From positions 1,054,001 through 1,118,000 of the forward strand of contig NZ_CP043575.1 of the NCBI RefSeq assembly GCF_014076495.1: DNA of 64,000 nucleotides, read 5' to 3'. Position numbers and translations under genes: made by a program. This stretch comes from Comamonas koreensis (GTDB taxonomy: Bacteria; Pseudomonadota; Gammaproteobacteria; Burkholderiales; Burkholderiaceae_C). The notes beneath the pieces are model-generated. The model was not told the origin of the DNA and made no database searches. It saw only the letters and a list, made by a program, of their open reading frames with translations. Of this stretch, positions 17,040 to 25,651 are shown piece by piece (within the stretch, counting starts at the first letter, position 1; each line of letters opens with the position of its first letter).

Positions 17040-17936
17040 TTTGGCGAATGCGGCCGCCAGATGGTCGATCAATGCCCGCACCGCCGGCAGCATGCCCCGG
17101 CGGGAGGCGAATACCGCATGCACTGCCTCCTTGCGCGGGCCCCATTCGGGCAGCACTTTGACCAAGGTGCCTTTGTCCAGCTGCTCGTGCACCATAATCA
17201 TCGGCAACTGCACCACGCCCAGGCCGGCCATCGCCGCACTGCGCAGTGCCACCATGTCGGTCGTGATCAGGCGAGGCGTGTGCGGGACCTGGATGCTGGG
17301 CATGCTGTCGTGTTCGAGCTTCCACACAAACTGCTGCTCGGGCGAACCCAGCCAGAGGCTGGGCCACTGCGACAGATCGGCAGGGCTGCGCACAATGCCC
17401 TGGCGCGCGGTCAGGATGGGGCTGGCCACCAGGTGCTGGGCATGGACAGAAAGCATGCGCACCGACAGGTCACTGTCCTCCAGCGGCATGGTGCGCACGC
17501 GGATCGCCACGTCAAAGCCCTCGCCAATCACATCGACCGGGCGGTTGGTGGCCTCCAGCTGGATCGTCACCTCGGGGTACATGACCATGAAGTCGGTCAG
17601 CATGCGCTCGACCAGTTCATGGAGCAAGGTGATGGGGCAGCTCAGGCGCACGACGCCCCGGGGCTGGGACTGCACCGCCTCGATGCTCAGCTGCGCGGCC
17701 TCGGCCTCGACCAGCATGGCCTTGCAGTGCTGGTAGTAGGTCTGGCCCAGCTCGGTCACCGCGAACTTGCGTGTGGAGCGCAGCAAAAGGCGCACGCCCA
17801 GGCGCTCTTCGAGCAGCGCAATGCGGCGGCTGAGCTTGGACTTGGGCATGCCCAGCGCGCGCCCGGCGGGCGCAAAGCCGCCATGGTCGACGACTTGGAC
17901 GAAATAGAACAGGTCATTGAGGTCGAATGGCTGCAT
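17025..17936 (-). CDS. LysR-family transcriptional regulator
   Basis: A 303-residue LTTR. The N-terminal helix-turn-helix (about residues 5-62: DLNDLFYFVQVVDHGGFAPAGRALGMPKSKLSRRIALLEERLG) is followed by a periplasmic-binding-type effector domain with VRLSCPITLLHELVERML. It belongs to the branch often annotated as AaeR/DsdC-like LTTRs that control neighbouring genes. It is divergent from the pirin gene with a 143-base gap, the usual LTTR arrangement for regulating a target and itself. Effector unknown. Confidence 0.93.
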   Translation of the reverse strand: MQPFDLNDLFYFVQVVDHGGFAPAGRALGMPKSKLSRRIALLEERLGVRLLLRSTRKFAVTELGQTYYQHCKAMLVEAEAAQLSIEAVQSQPRGVVRLSCPITLLHELVERMLTDFMVMYPEVTIQLEATNRPVDVIGEGFDVAIRVRTMPLEDSDLSVRMLSVHAQHLVASPILTARQGIVRSPADLSQWPSLWLGSPEQQFVWKLEHDSMPSIQVPHTPRLITTDMVALRSAAMAGLGVVQLPMIMVHEQLDKGTLVKVLPEWGPRKEAVHAVFASRRGMLPAVRALIDHLAAAFAKVPGC

Positions 17937-17958
17937 GGGGTGCTCTGCGGGATGGTCT

Positions 17959-17982
17959 TATCGTTCAAAAAATAGAACTATC
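17959..17982. promoter_or_regulatory. Candidate LysR operator between lysR and pirin
   Basis: An imperfect inverted repeat TATCGTTC-N8-GAACTATC lies in the short AT-rich divergent region, 23 bases upstream of the LysR start. LysR proteins usually bind such interrupted dyads with a T-N11-A core. Assignment rests on position and symmetry only. Confidence 0.35.
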
Positions 17983-18079
17983 AAGGCGAATTATGCCGTC
18001 TACCGCTCGCAGTGTTTCAACCCCACAATAACGGTACAGCCTTCCGACACCTAGCTTGGAGGCCAGACAGGAATCCCCG

Positions 18080-18943
18080 ATGAAAAACGTACTGCATGTC
18101 CAAGACGCACCCCGCCAGCACTGGGTTGGCGACGGCTTTCCTGTGCGTTCACTGTTTTCCTACCAAAGCCACGGCAAGCTGCTGAGCCCCTTTTTGCTGC
18201 TCGATTTTGCCGGCCCGGCCGAGTTTGCCCCTGCCAGCGCGCCGCGCGGTGTGGGCCAGCACCCGCACCGGGGCTTTGAGACCGTGACCATCGTCTATGA
18301 CGGCGAGGTCGCGCACCGCGACTCGACCGGCCAGGGCGGCGAGATAGGCCCTGGCGATGTGCAATGGATGACGGCCGGCGCTGGCATCCTGCACGAGGAG
18401 TTCCATTCGCCTGCGTTTACCGCCCATGGTGGCACGCTGCGCATGCTGCAGCTGTGGGTCAACCTGCCTGCCAAGGACAAGGGCGCGCCCGCGGGCTACC
18501 AGGCGATTGTCCAGTCGCAGATCCCTGCGGTGGCCTTGCCTGGCGGCGGCCAACTGCGCGTGATTGCCGGCGATTACCAAGGCCAGCAGGGCCCTGCCAA
18601 GACCTTCACGCCGATGCAGGTCTGGGATCTGCGCCTGGTCGCCGGTGAAAAGCTGGAGCTGGAGCTGCCCGAAGGCTGGAGCACGGCGCTGGCCATCGTG
18701 CAGGGCATCGTGCTGGTCAACGGCAACGATGTGGCGCGCGAGGCGCAGCTGGTGGTGATGGCCCAGGAAGGCCGCAAGCTGACACTGGAGGCCAATGGCG
18801 ATGTCGCCTTGCTGCTGATGAGCGGCGAGCCCATCGACGAGCCCATCGTCGGCTACGGCCCCTTTGTGATGAACAGCCAGCAGGAGATCGTGCAGGCGGT
18901 CAATGACTTCAACAGCGGCAAGTTTGGCAGCATGCGGGCTTGA
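18080..18943 (+). CDS. Pirin-family protein (bicupin)
   Basis: A 287-residue pirin-like bicupin. The N-terminal cupin shows the expected metal site PRGVGQHPHRGFETVTIVYDGEVAHRDSTG with two histidines, then GDVQWMTAGAGILHEEFHSP with a further His and Glu. The C-terminal cupin is present at about residues 170-280. Some bacterial pirins have quercetin 2,3-dioxygenase activity; others modulate metabolism or stress responses. ATG 18080 has AGGAA seven bases upstream; an in-frame TTG at 18056 is rejected. Likely controlled by the divergent LysR. Confidence 0.9.
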   Translation: MKNVLHVQDAPRQHWVGDGFPVRSLFSYQSHGKLLSPFLLLDFAGPAEFAPASAPRGVGQHPHRGFETVTIVYDGEVAHRDSTGQGGEIGPGDVQWMTAGAGILHEEFHSPAFTAHGGTLRMLQLWVNLPAKDKGAPAGYQAIVQSQIPAVALPGGGQLRVIAGDYQGQQGPAKTFTPMQVWDLRLVAGEKLELELPEGWSTALAIVQGIVLVNGNDVAREAQLVVMAQEGRKLTLEANGDVALLLMSGEPIDEPIVGYGPFVMNSQQEIVQAVNDFNSGKFGSMRA

Positions 18944-18984
18944 TCGGCGGGTCTGAGATGCCGCAGCCGTGTTGAGGCGGCCAT

Positions 18985-19015
18985 AAAAAAATGGACACCT
19001 TGGTGTCCATTTTTT
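18985..19015. terminator. Bidirectional Rho-independent terminator
   Basis: ATGGACACC and GGTGTCCAT form a nine-pair stem around TT, flanked by A6 on the left and T6 on the right. It lies between the convergent pirin and SGNH-like genes and can end both transcripts. Confidence 0.9.
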
Positions 19016-19042
19016 CGTTAAGCGCTTGCCAAGGACAGCAGC

Positions 19043-20035
19043 TTACCAATTCGCCTTCATGCGGTCATAGACCCAATCGCCAAAGCGGCGGTGCGCCTGG
19101 GGCGTGTAGTTCACCAGGTCGGAGAACAGGTACTGGTCGACCTTGGAGGCTTCCACCAGGGTGTCGGCGGTGCACAGCGAGGAGTTGATCTGGTTGACGC
19201 CAATGTTCAGGCCATTGGTGGCATCTGCGGTGGTGCAGGCCGGATCAGTGGAGTTGGTGAAGCTGTAGCTGCCGGGGTTGCCGGTCATCGAGTTGAAGTA
19301 GTACTGCACGTCGGCGTACAGCACTTCGGTGCCCGACAGGCCATACAAGGCGTTCAGCAGGCCATTGTTGAAGGCGGTGGTGGCCGCTTCCAGCGTGTTC
19401 GATGGCTTGGGGTCGGCGCTGGGTTGCGCGTTGTCCAGGCTGGTGGCCCACAGCGTGCGGCCCAGGTTGGGCGTGCCCACGGTCAGCACGCGGGGGGCGC
19501 CTGCGCTGTTGAGGCGACGCACCTGCGCTGCCATCTGCTGGCCAGCGGTGGTCATGTCGGCCAGGTACTGGTCGCGGGTCTTGGTGCCGGCGGCGTATTC
19601 GTTGTAGCCGGCAATCACGTCGCTCATGCCGCCACTCATCAGCACAAACTGGTTGCTGGTGAAGGTTGGGTGGGCCGCCAGGTAGCTGTCGATCTGCGCG
19701 GTGATGGAGGGGGCATTGGTCACGCCGGTGGCATCGGGCTGGGAGACGCGGGCATTGCCGTAGGCATAGGCGGTGCCACCATCCTTGGCCGCGGTGATCG
19801 TCAGGTCATAGCGGTAGGCGATTTCACGCGTCCAGTTGTTGTAGCTGCCGTTGCTGACCGAGTAGGGACGGCCATTGGGGTTTTGGCCCAGGTCGGTCAT
19901 TGCATCACCAAAGGTGATGATGCTGTCGGGGCGAATCGAGTTCGCGGTTGAGCTCGATCCGCAGGCCGCCAGCATGGCCACCGAGGCACCAGCCACGGCG
20001 GTCAACACGGTACGGCGCATCCAATTTGCTGCCAT
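19043..20035 (-). CDS. SGNH/GDSL-like lipoprotein with substituted catalytic serine
   Basis: A 330-residue predicted lipoprotein: the signal ends at LAAC with Cys25 as lipid anchor. The mature part has the order of SGNH blocks: FGDAMTDLG at residues 42-50 (block I), VLMSGGMSDVI (block III position), and NYTPQAHRRFGDWVY near the C terminus with the conserved His. Block I reads GDA instead of GDS, so the nucleophile is Ala45 (codon GCA at 19901-19903), and the block III Asn is Ser. Either it is not a hydrolase, or catalysis differs. ATG 20035 has GGAG nine bases upstream; the frame stays open further upstream without a signal peptide. Confidence 0.82.
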   Translation of the reverse strand: MAANWMRRTVLTAVAGASVAMLAACGSSSTANSIRPDSIITFGDAMTDLGQNPNGRPYSVSNGSYNNWTREIAYRYDLTITAAKDGGTAYAYGNARVSQPDATGVTNAPSITAQIDSYLAAHPTFTSNQFVLMSGGMSDVIAGYNEYAAGTKTRDQYLADMTTAGQQMAAQVRRLNSAGAPRVLTVGTPNLGRTLWATSLDNAQPSADPKPSNTLEAATTAFNNGLLNALYGLSGTEVLYADVQYYFNSMTGNPGSYSFTNSTDPACTTADATNGLNIGVNQINSSLCTADTLVEASKVDQYLFSDLVNYTPQAHRRFGDWVYDRMKANW

Positions 20036-20132
20036 GTGAGTTCTCCAGTAAGTAGAGCGTAGTGTAGCGAGGCTGATCCAGGCCACCAAGGTGATGAGGT
20101 AAAGAGAGGTAAAACGCCAGGGGCTAGGCGGC

Positions 20133-21131
20133 TCAGCCAGCCGCCGCCGCGCGCTGCAGACGGTCGCTGACGCCTTCCCAGTCTGCCGTCTCCGGCGGGG
20201 TTTCGATCCAGATGAGCTTGGCGCCCCAGTCGTCCAAGTCGCGCAGCAGGCCAAACAGCTCGCGGGCCGCAGCCAGCGGCGCATTGGGCATGGGCTGCAG
20301 GCGCAGATGGGGGCTGGCGCTGCGCAGTGGGCCGCGGTGGTAGATGGCGATATGCCGCGCGTCGGCCCCCAGCACATCGAGCGCCGATTGCAGCTGCTTG
20401 GCATCCATCAGCCTGACCTTGGCGCTGGGCGCATAGTGCGCGAGCAAGGTGCCCGAGGCGCGCGGGGTATCGGCCGTCAGCTCCTGCATCGACAGCGGGC
20501 GGGTGCCGCAGGCGCGCTCGATATCGTCGCGCGTGATGGCGCCGGGGCGCAGCAGCACGGGCACGCCACGCGTGCAATCGACAATGGTCGACTCAATGCC
20601 GATATCGCAGGCGCCGCCGTCGAGCACCAGCAGTGCGTCACCCAGTTCGGCCGCCACATGGGCGGCCGTGGTCGGGCTGACGCGGCCAAAGCGGTTGGCG
20701 CTGGGCGCCGAGACGCCCCAGACTGGCGGGCTGAGCTGCTGGCAGGCCTGCAGCACCGCTTGCGCCACCGGGTGCGAGGGGCAGCGCAGGCCCACGCTGT
20801 CCTGTCCGGCCGTCGATGCCATCGCCGCACCGGGCAGGCGCGGCAGGATCAGGGTGAGGGGCCCGGGCCAGAACGCATCGATGAGCTGCTGGGCAAACAC
20901 CGGCACGGCCTTGGCGTAGCGCTGCACGCCTGCGGCATCGGCCACATGCACGATCAGCGGGTGGTCGGCAGGCCGGCCCTTGGCGCTGAAGATCTGCGCC
21001 ACGGCGGCGTCGTTGTCGCTGTCGGCGGCCAGGCCGTAGACCGTCTCGGTCGGCAAGCCAACCAGTTGCCCCGCCTGCAGCGCCAGCGCGGCGGCGCGCA
21101 CCGAGGCGTCGAGCTTTCCATCCAGAATCAC
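20133..21131 (-). CDS. sua5: L-threonylcarbamoyladenylate synthase, Sua5 type
   Basis: A 332-residue protein with the YrdC/Sua5 catalytic domain at about residues 5-205 (GQLVGLPTETVYGLAADS, FSAKGRPADHPLIVHV, PPVWGVSAPSANRFGRVSPTTA) and the additional C-terminal Sua5 domain. It makes threonylcarbamoyl-AMP from threonine, bicarbonate and ATP for the t6A37 modification of tRNAs reading ANN codons. No ATG fits; GTG 21131 has GAGGA six bases upstream and starts VILDGKLD. It lies 11 bases after purK in the same direction, so it is probably in the purE-purK operon. Confidence 0.93.
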   Translation of the reverse strand: MILDGKLDASVRAAALALQAGQLVGLPTETVYGLAADSDNDAAVAQIFSAKGRPADHPLIVHVADAAGVQRYAKAVPVFAQQLIDAFWPGPLTLILPRLPGAAMASTAGQDSVGLRCPSHPVAQAVLQACQQLSPPVWGVSAPSANRFGRVSPTTAAHVAAELGDALLVLDGGACDIGIESTIVDCTRGVPVLLRPGAITRDDIERACGTRPLSMQELTADTPRASGTLLAHYAPSAKVRLMDAKQLQSALDVLGADARHIAIYHRGPLRSASPHLRLQPMPNAPLAAARELFGLLRDLDDWGAKLIWIETPPETADWEGVSDRLQRAAAAG

Positions 21132-21142
21132 GTGTAGTCCTC

Positions 21143-22339
21143 TTAGAACGCGGCAATGCCCAGGATGGCAGCGGCTTTGAGTGCCGTCTCGCGCACCTGC
21201 TCGGGCGTGGCAGCCGTGATGTTCAGGTGGCCCATCTTGCGGCCACGCTTGGCATCGACCTTGCCGTACAGGTGCAGGTGGCAGCCGGGCAGGGCCAGCA
21301 CCTGGTCCCAGGCGGGGGTCTGCGCGCTGGCGCTGTCCTTGAACCACAGGTCGCCCAGCAGGTTGAGCATGATGGCAGCGCTGTGCTGGCGCGGTTGCAC
21401 CAAGGGCAGGTTGGCCATGCAGCGCACCTGCAGCTCGAACTGCGACACATCCAGCGCGTTCTGGCTGTAGTGGCCGCTGTTGTGCGGGCGCGGGGCGATC
21501 TCGTTGACGACCAGCTGGCCGCCATCGAGCACAAAGAACTCCACACAGAGCACGCCGACATAGTCCAGGCCCTGGGCCACCGACTGGGCCGCCGCAATGG
21601 CCTGCTCGGCCTGCGCGGCAGGCAGGTTGCCGGCATAGACCTCGGTCACCGCCAGAATGCCTTCGCGGTGCAGGTTGCGCTGCACCGGCAGGTGCACGAT
21701 ATCGCCCTGGCGGCTGCGCGCGACGATGACCGAGCACTCATGGGCGAGCGGCAGCATCTTCTCGAGCACGCAGGCCACCTGCTTGAGCTCGGCCCAGGCT
21801 GCAGTCAGCTCCTCGCGGGTCTTGACGCGGATCTGGCCCTTGCCGTCATAGCCCATGCGGGAGGTCTTCAAAATGCCGGGCAGCAGCGCGTCGTTGACGG
21901 CGGCCAGCTGCTCGGCCGTCTCTATGACCGCATAGGGTGCGCAGGGCACGCCGCATTTCACAAAGTGGGCTTTTTCCGCAGCGCGGTCCTGGGCGATGGC
22001 CACGGATGCGCCGGCGGGCGACACCGGCAGGCTTTGCGCGAGCTGGTTCAGCGCGGCGGCGGGCACATTCTCGAACTCGGTGGTCACCGCAGCGCACAGG
22101 CGCGCCAGCTCGGCCAGGCCTTGCGGGTCTTCATAGCCGCTGCGCACATGGTGGTGGCTGACCAGGCCGGCCGGGCTGGTCGCATCCGCATCCAGCACGG
22201 CGGTGAAGTAGCCCATCGACTGGGCGGCATGGGCAAACATGCGGCCCAGCTGGCCGCCGCCCAGCACGCCCAGGGTGGCGCCGGGCAAAATGGCTTGGGC
22301 CTGGTCTTGCGCCGGGGCGCTGTGGCTGGTGGTGCTCAT
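21143..22339 (-). CDS. purK: N5-carboxyaminoimidazole ribonucleotide synthase
   Basis: A 398-residue ATP-grasp enzyme of purine biosynthesis, converting AIR, ATP and bicarbonate to N5-CAIR. The N-terminal PreATP-grasp motif is [22 protein letters not shown]; later [11 protein letters not shown] and [17 protein letters not shown] mark ATP and product binding. Its start overlaps the purE stop by four bases, so the two consecutive pathway enzymes are translationally coupled. Cytoplasmic; length is normal for the family. Confidence 0.97.
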   Translation of the reverse strand: MSTTSHSAPAQDQAQAILPGATLGVLGGGQLGRMFAHAAQSMGYFTAVLDADATSPAGLVSHHHVRSGYEDPQGLAELARLCAAVTTEFENVPAAALNQLAQSLPVSPAGASVAIAQDRAAEKAHFVKCGVPCAPYAVIETAEQLAAVNDALLPGILKTSRMGYDGKGQIRVKTREELTAAWAELKQVACVLEKMLPLAHECSVIVARSRQGDIVHLPVQRNLHREGILAVTEVYAGNLPAAQAEQAIAAAQSVAQGLDYVGVLCVEFFVLDGGQLVVNEIAPRPHNSGHYSQNALDVSQFELQVRCMANLPLVQPRQHSAAIMLNLLGDLWFKDSASAQTPAWDQVLALPGCHLHLYGKVDAKRGRKMGHLNITAATPEQVRETALKAAAILGIAAF

Positions 22340-22830
22340 GCGTTCACCGGCAAGGTCATGTTGCGGGCCGCTTCGGTCTGCTCGGCGCGGAAGGCATCGA
22401 GCTTGGCGCGCAGCGCAGGGTCTTCATTGGCCAGCATGGCCACGGCAAACAGGGCGGCATTGGCCGCACCGGCCTGGCCGATCGCGAAGGTGGCGACGGG
22501 CACGCCCTTGGGCATCTGCACGATGGAATGCAGCGAATCAACGCCTTGCAGGTGGCGGCTGGCCACGGGCACGCCCAGCACGGGCACCGGGGTTTTAGCG
22601 GCTATCATCCCAGGCAGGTGGGCTGCGCCCCCAGCGCCGGCGATGATGGCCTTGAGGCCCCGTTCTACGGCGCTCTCGGCAAAACGGAACATGTCATCGG
22701 GCATGCGGTGGGCCGAGACCACCTGGGCCTCAAAGGCAATACCGAATTGCTGGAGAATGGCTACTGCGTGCTGCATGGTCTCCCAGTCGCTGCTGGAGCC
22801 CATGACCACGCCAACTTGGATGGGTGTCAT
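22336..22830 (-). CDS. purE: N5-carboxyaminoimidazole ribonucleotide mutase
   Basis: A 164-residue class I PurE, turning N5-CAIR into CAIR, the step after PurK. Visible motifs are [29 protein letters not shown] (catalytic His) and [19 protein letters not shown], followed by PVLGVPV. The start at 22830 gives the usual PurE N terminus; the in-frame extension to 22893 is rejected. No clear ribosome-binding site is visible before it. It begins the purE-purK-sua5 block and is divergent from the thioredoxin-like gene. Confidence 0.97.
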   Translation of the reverse strand: MTPIQVGVVMGSSSDWETMQHAVAILQQFGIAFEAQVVSAHRMPDDMFRFAESAVERGLKAIIAGAGGAAHLPGMIAAKTPVPVLGVPVASRHLQGVDSLHSIVQMPKGVPVATFAIGQAGAANAALFAVAMLANEDPALRAKLDAFRAEQTEAARNMTLPVNA

Positions 22831-22941
22831 AGTGTGGGTTGGCGGGTGTCTAAGGCAAGAATGCCGGCCCCGCGCTAGGGTGGAACCCGCCATTTTACTT
22901 TTTGCAGTGAAGCTGCCTGATCAACACGGATTTTTAGCGAC

Positions 22942-23898
22942 ATGATCGACGTCACCATTGAGAATTTTGAAGCCGAAGTCATCCAGGCATCCATGCAGGT
23001 GCCCGTGCTGGTGGACTTTTGGGCACCTTGGTGCGGCCCTTGCAAAACCCTGGGCCCCTTGCTGGATAAGCTCGAAGTCGACTACGGCGGCCGCTTCAAG
23101 CTGGTCAAGATCGATTCGGACCAGGAGCAGCAGCTGGCAGGCATGTTCGGCATCCGCTCCATTCCGACCTGCGTGCTGATGATCGGCGGCAAGCCCGTCG
23201 ATGGTTTCATGGGCGCCCAGCCGGAAGGCAAGCTGCGCGAATTTCTGGACAAGCATCTGCCGTCGGAAGCAGCCATGGCCGCCGAAGCGGGCGCCGACGA
23301 AGCCCAGCAACTGCTGGACAGCGGCGATGTGCAGGCCGCGCTGCAGATGCTGCAAGAGTCGCTGGCGGCCGACCCCAGCAATGACGATGCCCGTTTTGAC
23401 TATGCCCGCCTGCTGATCCAGACGGGCGCGGTGACCGAGGCCGAAGCCCAGATCGAGGAGCCGCTCAAGCGCATCCAGCAGCCGCTGCGCTTTGTGGCCT
23501 TGAAGGCCTGGGCCCAGGCGATCCGCTTTGTGCACGAGGACGACCGGGGCGATTGGCCACTCGAGCAGTTCGACGCGGCCATTGCCGCCAACAAGCGCGA
23601 CTTCGACACGCGCTTTGCGAAGGCGCAGGCGCTGATGGCCGAAGGCCAGTGGACCGCCAGCATGGACGAGCTGCTGGAGATCATCATGCGTGACAAAACC
23701 TGGAACGACCAGGCTGCACGCAAGCTGTTTGTCGCCATCCTGGAGCTGCTGACCCCGCCCAAGCCCAAGGCCGCAGACACGGTGCCCGGCACTACGGCCG
23801 GCGGCATTGCGCTGACGGGCAAGGCCAGCAAGCAGGAGGACGAGGTGGGTGCATTGCTCAGCAGCTACCGCCGCCGTCTGAGCATGGCGCTGAACTGA
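22942..23898 (+). CDS. cnoX: CnoX/YbbN-type thioredoxin with C-terminal TPR-like domain
   Basis: A 318-residue protein. Residues 1-110 form a thioredoxin domain with an intact WCGPC active site (Cys31, Cys34) and cis-proline motif SIPTC. The remainder is a helical TPR-like region (ADEAQQLLDSGDVQAALQMLQ, then ALMAEGQWTASMDELLEIIMRDKTWNDQAARKLFVAILELL), as in CnoX. Known members are redox-active holdases that pass substrates to GroEL under oxidative stress. The E. coli homologue lacks the CXXC pair; this one keeps it and could have reductase activity. Stand-alone gene. Confidence 0.9.
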   Translation: MIDVTIENFEAEVIQASMQVPVLVDFWAPWCGPCKTLGPLLDKLEVDYGGRFKLVKIDSDQEQQLAGMFGIRSIPTCVLMIGGKPVDGFMGAQPEGKLREFLDKHLPSEAAMAAEAGADEAQQLLDSGDVQAALQMLQESLAADPSNDDARFDYARLLIQTGAVTEAEAQIEEPLKRIQQPLRFVALKAWAQAIRFVHEDDRGDWPLEQFDAAIAANKRDFDTRFAKAQALMAEGQWTASMDELLEIIMRDKTWNDQAARKLFVAILELLTPPKPKAADTVPGTTAGGIALTGKASKQEDEVGALLSSYRRRLSMALN

Positions 23899-24154
23899 GC
23901 CCCACTGGCGCGGCGGGTGCTGGTAGGCGAGGGCCGGTTTTTTGGGCAGGGGCCCAGCCCTTCCTGTACAGTAGTTGACCTACACCCCGTTGCAACTGCA
24001 AAACAGGGGTATGGTGGTTTGCACCTATACTGATAGCAGCAAAGCGGCGATGGGTGCGCGCAGGTGCCCATTTTGAGCGTCAATAGGCCCAAAGCTGTGG
24101 TCTTTGACGCTTGGGGCGCATGGGGCGTGCCGCTACCGCAGGAGAATCAACACC

Positions 24155-25132
24155 ATGGGATTGTGGCAAAAACTGTTTGGCTGGCTGAGCCCCTCTGCGC
24201 CAACGGCTGCCCCCGCTGAAACCCCGACCCCGCACCCCGCCGCAGCGGCAGGCGGTACGCCGCAGGAGCCTGCGCGCGGCACGCGTGAGCCGGCCTTTGA
24301 CCCGGCGGCCGAGCTGGCTGCGCCCTTGGTCGGCATGCCCAGCGCTGGCGATGTGCCCGCAGCACCCGCTGCCCATCTAGCAGCCGAGGCAGCGCCCAGC
24401 CCGCAGGCCGATCTGTTCGAGGCCGCAGCGGCCCGTGAAGCCGAAGTCCCTCCGTCCATTGCCGATCCCGCACTGCGCGAGGCGCTGTCCGCCTATGCCG
24501 GCATGGCCTGGGACCGCCAACTCGATTTTGCCGAGAGGGTGGGTGACCGCCCCTGGTCGGCCGATACGGCCCAGGGCCTGATCGCCTTTGGCGATGACCT
24601 GCGTTTTCGCATGCAGGTGCTGGGCTCCTACTCCTTCCAATCAGGCACCTGGCTGTGGATCTGGGCCCATACCCAGGCCGAGGTGGCGCCCGCCTTTACC
24701 GAAGTGGCACGCCAGCTGCAAGGCTTTGGCGCGGCCAAGAACCTGGCGCTGTTCACCGAGCCGCGCACCGCGCTGCGCCAGGAAGACCTGCATGTGATCG
24801 GCCTGATTGCCGCTGGCGCCGACAACAGCGCTGGCTACTACCTGGGCAACTATGGCGAGGGCATCTTGCTGGCGCTGATCGATCCCGACCATGGCCTGCC
24901 CACGACCGCGCCCCAGCCCGAACGTGTGCCGACCGTCGTGTCGCAACTGATCAGCGATTTCGAGCTGGACCACCGTGTGCTGCTGCAGCACTACCTGCCG
25001 GCCAAGGGCTTCAGCGTGCAGGAGACGGGCTCGCGCATCACCGGCCAGCATGGCCCACACCGCATCGTTGCCGATCTGGACGGCCAGGGCCGTATCAGTG
25101 CGATCTCCGGCAGCCTGGGCCCTGCCGTCTGA
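24155..25132 (+). CDS. DUF6882-like cytoplasmic protein with disordered N terminus
   Basis: A 325-residue protein of unknown function. Residues about 10-110 are Pro/Ala/Glu-rich and probably disordered. The remaining domain has DDLRFRMQVLGSYSFQSGTWLWIWAHTQAEVAP and later ADNSAGYYLGNYGEGILLALI, which resemble the DUF6882 family. GGAG lies about 11 bases before ATG 24155; the in-frame extension upstream is unlikely. No signal peptide or membrane helix. The 256-base gap before it has no gene I can support. The family label is moderate-confidence and no function is proposed. Confidence 0.7.
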   Translation: MGLWQKLFGWLSPSAPTAAPAETPTPHPAAAAGGTPQEPARGTREPAFDPAAELAAPLVGMPSAGDVPAAPAAHLAAEAAPSPQADLFEAAAAREAEVPPSIADPALREALSAYAGMAWDRQLDFAERVGDRPWSADTAQGLIAFGDDLRFRMQVLGSYSFQSGTWLWIWAHTQAEVAPAFTEVARQLQGFGAAKNLALFTEPRTALRQEDLHVIGLIAAGADNSAGYYLGNYGEGILLALIDPDHGLPTTAPQPERVPTVVSQLISDFELDHRVLLQHYLPAKGFSVQETGSRITGQHGPHRIVADLDGQGRISAISGSLGPAV

Positions 25133-25136
25133 TCGA

Positions 25137-25553
25137 TCAGAAGCGGTAGTCCAGTGTCTTGCCGGGCGTACCGGCTGGCCCCACCTCGACACCCTGGTCG
25201 ATCGTCTTGCCGCCATCGGCGCTGGCCTTGACTGTGTAGCGACCGCTGTCCAGGCGCAGCAGGCAGACGGGCCCCTGGGCCTGGAACTGCGCCACTTCCT
25301 GCCCCTTGCCATCGGCAATCACCACCTGGATCTTTGCGAGGTAGTCGCCCGACTTGGTCGCAAACAGCAGCGACAGCGGGTAGTCCTTCATCGCCGCACG
25401 CATCGCGGTCGATTCATCAATGCCAATGCCGCCGCAGACATACTGCACATCACCTGCTTTTTGCAGCGCGGGGTGCTGCGCATGGGCCGCAGTAGCCGAC
25501 AGCAGCGCGGCGCAGAGCACGGCGGCACTCAGGGTGGGGGTGTGGTTCTTCAA
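25137..25553 (-). CDS. Small secreted protein of unknown function
   Basis: A 138-residue protein with a Sec signal (about residues 1-25, ending ATAAHAQ). The mature part has two cysteines (VQYVCGG and GPVCLL) that could form a disulfide, and a C-terminal strand-rich stretch LDSGRYTVKASADGGKTIDQGVEV resembling small carboxypeptidase-regulatory or transthyretin-like sandwiches. It converges tail-to-tail with the DUF6882-like gene, four bases apart. Likely periplasmic; no function is assigned. Confidence 0.72.
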   Translation of the reverse strand: MKNHTPTLSAAVLCAALLSATAAHAQHPALQKAGDVQYVCGGIGIDESTAMRAAMKDYPLSLLFATKSGDYLAKIQVVIADGKGQEVAQFQAQGPVCLLRLDSGRYTVKASADGGKTIDQGVEVGPAGTPGKTLDYRF

Positions 25554-25651
25554 GGCAGTCCTTTGCAGTCATGGATCTGCCTTGACTGTGCCTGGGCGTT
25601 GCTGTACCGCCTGTCAGCGAAGGGCGGACATGGCGGTACGCCTGCAGCGGC

